From Phallusia mammillata (Eukaryota; Chordata; Ascidiacea; Phlebobranchia; Ascidiidae), in assembly GCA_003260075.1 (NCBI GenBank), contig QLIY01000666.1, positions 28,432 through 92,431 of the forward strand: a stretch of 64,000 nucleotides of DNA, in the 5' to 3' direction. The translations under genes were made by a program, and so were the position numbers. This document shows, one piece after another, positions 63,201 through 64,000 of this stretch. The notes under the pieces are model-generated. The model did no database searches. It had not been told where the DNA came from and was given only the letters and a program-made list of their open reading frames with translations. Within the stretch, counting starts at the first letter, position 1. Each line of letters starts with the position of its first letter.

Positions 63201-63695
63201 AAGATAAATATTGGTTGGTTTATTAACAATGATTGCTCTACCAGCACTTTTAACCAACATTTCTAGGTCTGACACAATATGCCTTCATTGGTTTGTTAAT
63301 GTGGCATTTTGATTGGCACCTTACTCAGTCTGTTAAGTTTTCCTGATGATGGATCAACTTATACATAAGTTTATGCGTACTCTTTTTGCATAAGGTTATA
63401 ATTTACATGGCCACAGGTTTACAAAGCCTATGCAAAGATGTAAATGAAGACTCATAAGCAGAGAACGACATCTGACAGTGCAATTTTGCAGAAAAAATAG
63501 AAACATCCTTTTTTGGTTTATGCACCAGTTTGCAAAATCTGGAAAACAATATTTTCATACCAAGGTTTGCATGTGGGTTTTCAACTTCTTTTTTGACAAA
63601 TAAATGAGCATGTGAGCACCACCTAGTGTCACAACAGAGGCTGGTGAATCACGACAAAGCGTTGACAATCCAGTCACAGCCCGAAGATGAAAAGC
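60288..63695 (-). CDS. Armadillo-repeat protein, 3' part
   Basis: Exons in transcript order: 63695-63561, 63186-62982, 62815-62628, 62324-62260, 61935-61806, 60978-60851, 60390-60288; all in phase, 317 residues to the stop. Upstream exons lie beyond the window end. The protein is a run of helical repeats of armadillo type: LRAVTGLSTLCRDSPASVVT, IGALNAVSKLLEHAE, AMDAGCLPSLLQLC, LVATTTLCLLAECPANQAAI, ANAASAIANLATSERDQ, SNIHAVRCIVNLLKHRN. It ends with a helix, DVIYQVIDALNRTAPPVMS. Such repeats bind partner proteins in a groove. I cannot tell which armadillo family member this is. Intron 5 contains 61.3-61.76 kb repeated sequence, and the last two exons have a second copy at 59346-59822. Confidence 0.85.
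60622..60798. mobile_element. CAGTGGTGG-family MITE present in only one of two copies
   Basis: Starts CAGTGGTGGGATTCAAAT and ends GGAATCCCACCACTG. It sits in the 60222-61346 copy, in the last intron of the armadillo gene, and is missing at the matching place (near 59648) in the 59281-60211 copy. Flanks ACTATACG and ACCATACC look like a slightly diverged target duplication. Confidence 0.8.
61307..61758. repeat. Duplicated intronic block with open frames
   Basis: 61440-61548 and 61559-61667 repeat each other across ten C (61549-61558). A plus-strand frame reads VMPHNQDEMISV...DWIAEVP in both, but the base changes between copies alter residues, so coding is doubtful. Within intron 5 of the armadillo gene. 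Confidence 0.6.
62590..62600. repeat. C11 run next to armadillo exon 3
   Basis: Eleven C 27 bases past the 3' end of exon 62815-62628. I found no duplicated flank here. Confidence 0.8.
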
Positions 63696-63956
63696 CTAAA
63701 AGGAAACAAAAACATGGTTGCCAAAAAATGCATTAAAAAAATAAGAAAAAAAACAAAAATATTAATCCAAAGGCATAAATACAAAAACAATTTAAAAACA
63801 GGAAGTGAAAGCAAGTTAGATTTATTTATTCAATAAAAAGATAAACATGTTTGTTTGGTACATTCTGCCATTGAAAGTCAAAAAGTATAGTCATCTTTAC
63901 ATAAAATGCTACAGTGCAACTATTGTCATCGGCAACAAATTAATGCAAGTTCAGTT

Positions 63957-64000
63957 AAAACTAGAATGGTGGCTTTCTGATATACTTCCATTTTATATAT
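63957..64000. repeat. Repeat shared with 35233-35275
   Basis: Both places contain GGTGGCTTTCTGATATACTT and the following CCATTTTATATAT, preceded by AACTAGAA. The copy here is cut by the window end. Confidence 0.7.

Overview
This window is animal nuclear DNA. It is AT-rich, its genes have many short exons joined by GT-AG introns of roughly 70 to 1,000 bases, it carries many short inverted-repeat (hAT-type) elements, and its proteins (CCT6, a CCP2/3-type tubulin deglutamylase, an ACSL1/5/6-type acyl-CoA synthetase) are close to the human ones. Compact genes, very high sequence polymorphism and a gap of about 70 bases between two co-oriented genes suggest a tunicate such as an ascidian. That assignment is an inference; no species marker was seen.

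Layout. 1-650: nested palindromic elements. 1226-5437 (+): CCT6, complete in 13 exons. 6139-6660 (-): a small single-exon gene of unknown function, divergent from the next gene. 7465-21113 (+): AGBL2/3-type cytosolic carboxypeptidase, 21 coding exons, 1,230 residues. 21214-32003 (+): an unrecognised 829-residue, 18-exon gene that starts 70 bases after the AGBL poly(A) signal, as in a spliced-leader operon. 34391-44385 (-): ACSL, 14 coding exons, with a second set of first exons at 57671-58574 that supplies a membrane anchor. 44.4-57.6 kb: the long intron between the two ACSL starts, filled with repeats, a 2.4 kb terminal-inverted-repeat element, foldback elements and assembly joins. 59.3-63.7 kb (-): the 3' part of an armadillo-repeat protein gene whose upstream exons lie beyond the window.

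The gene models rest on reading-frame continuity. Every internal exon of the four large genes joins the next one in phase, and the totals (534, 1,230, 829 and 682 or 688 residues) contain no internal stop.

The sequence between about 35.5 and 62.6 kb must be read with care. About twenty runs of 10 or 11 C or G (plus runs of 18, 68 and 88) occur, and most are followed directly by a slightly diverged copy of sequence lying just upstream. This is how overlapping contigs or two haplotypes look when joined across a gap. The apparent duplication of the last two exons of the armadillo gene is best read this way.

The genes have cilia and microtubule links in part: CCT folds tubulin and actin, the carboxypeptidase trims tubulin glutamate chains, and the gene behind it may be co-transcribed with it. 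ACSL activates long-chain fatty acids; its two promoters would give an anchored and a soluble form.
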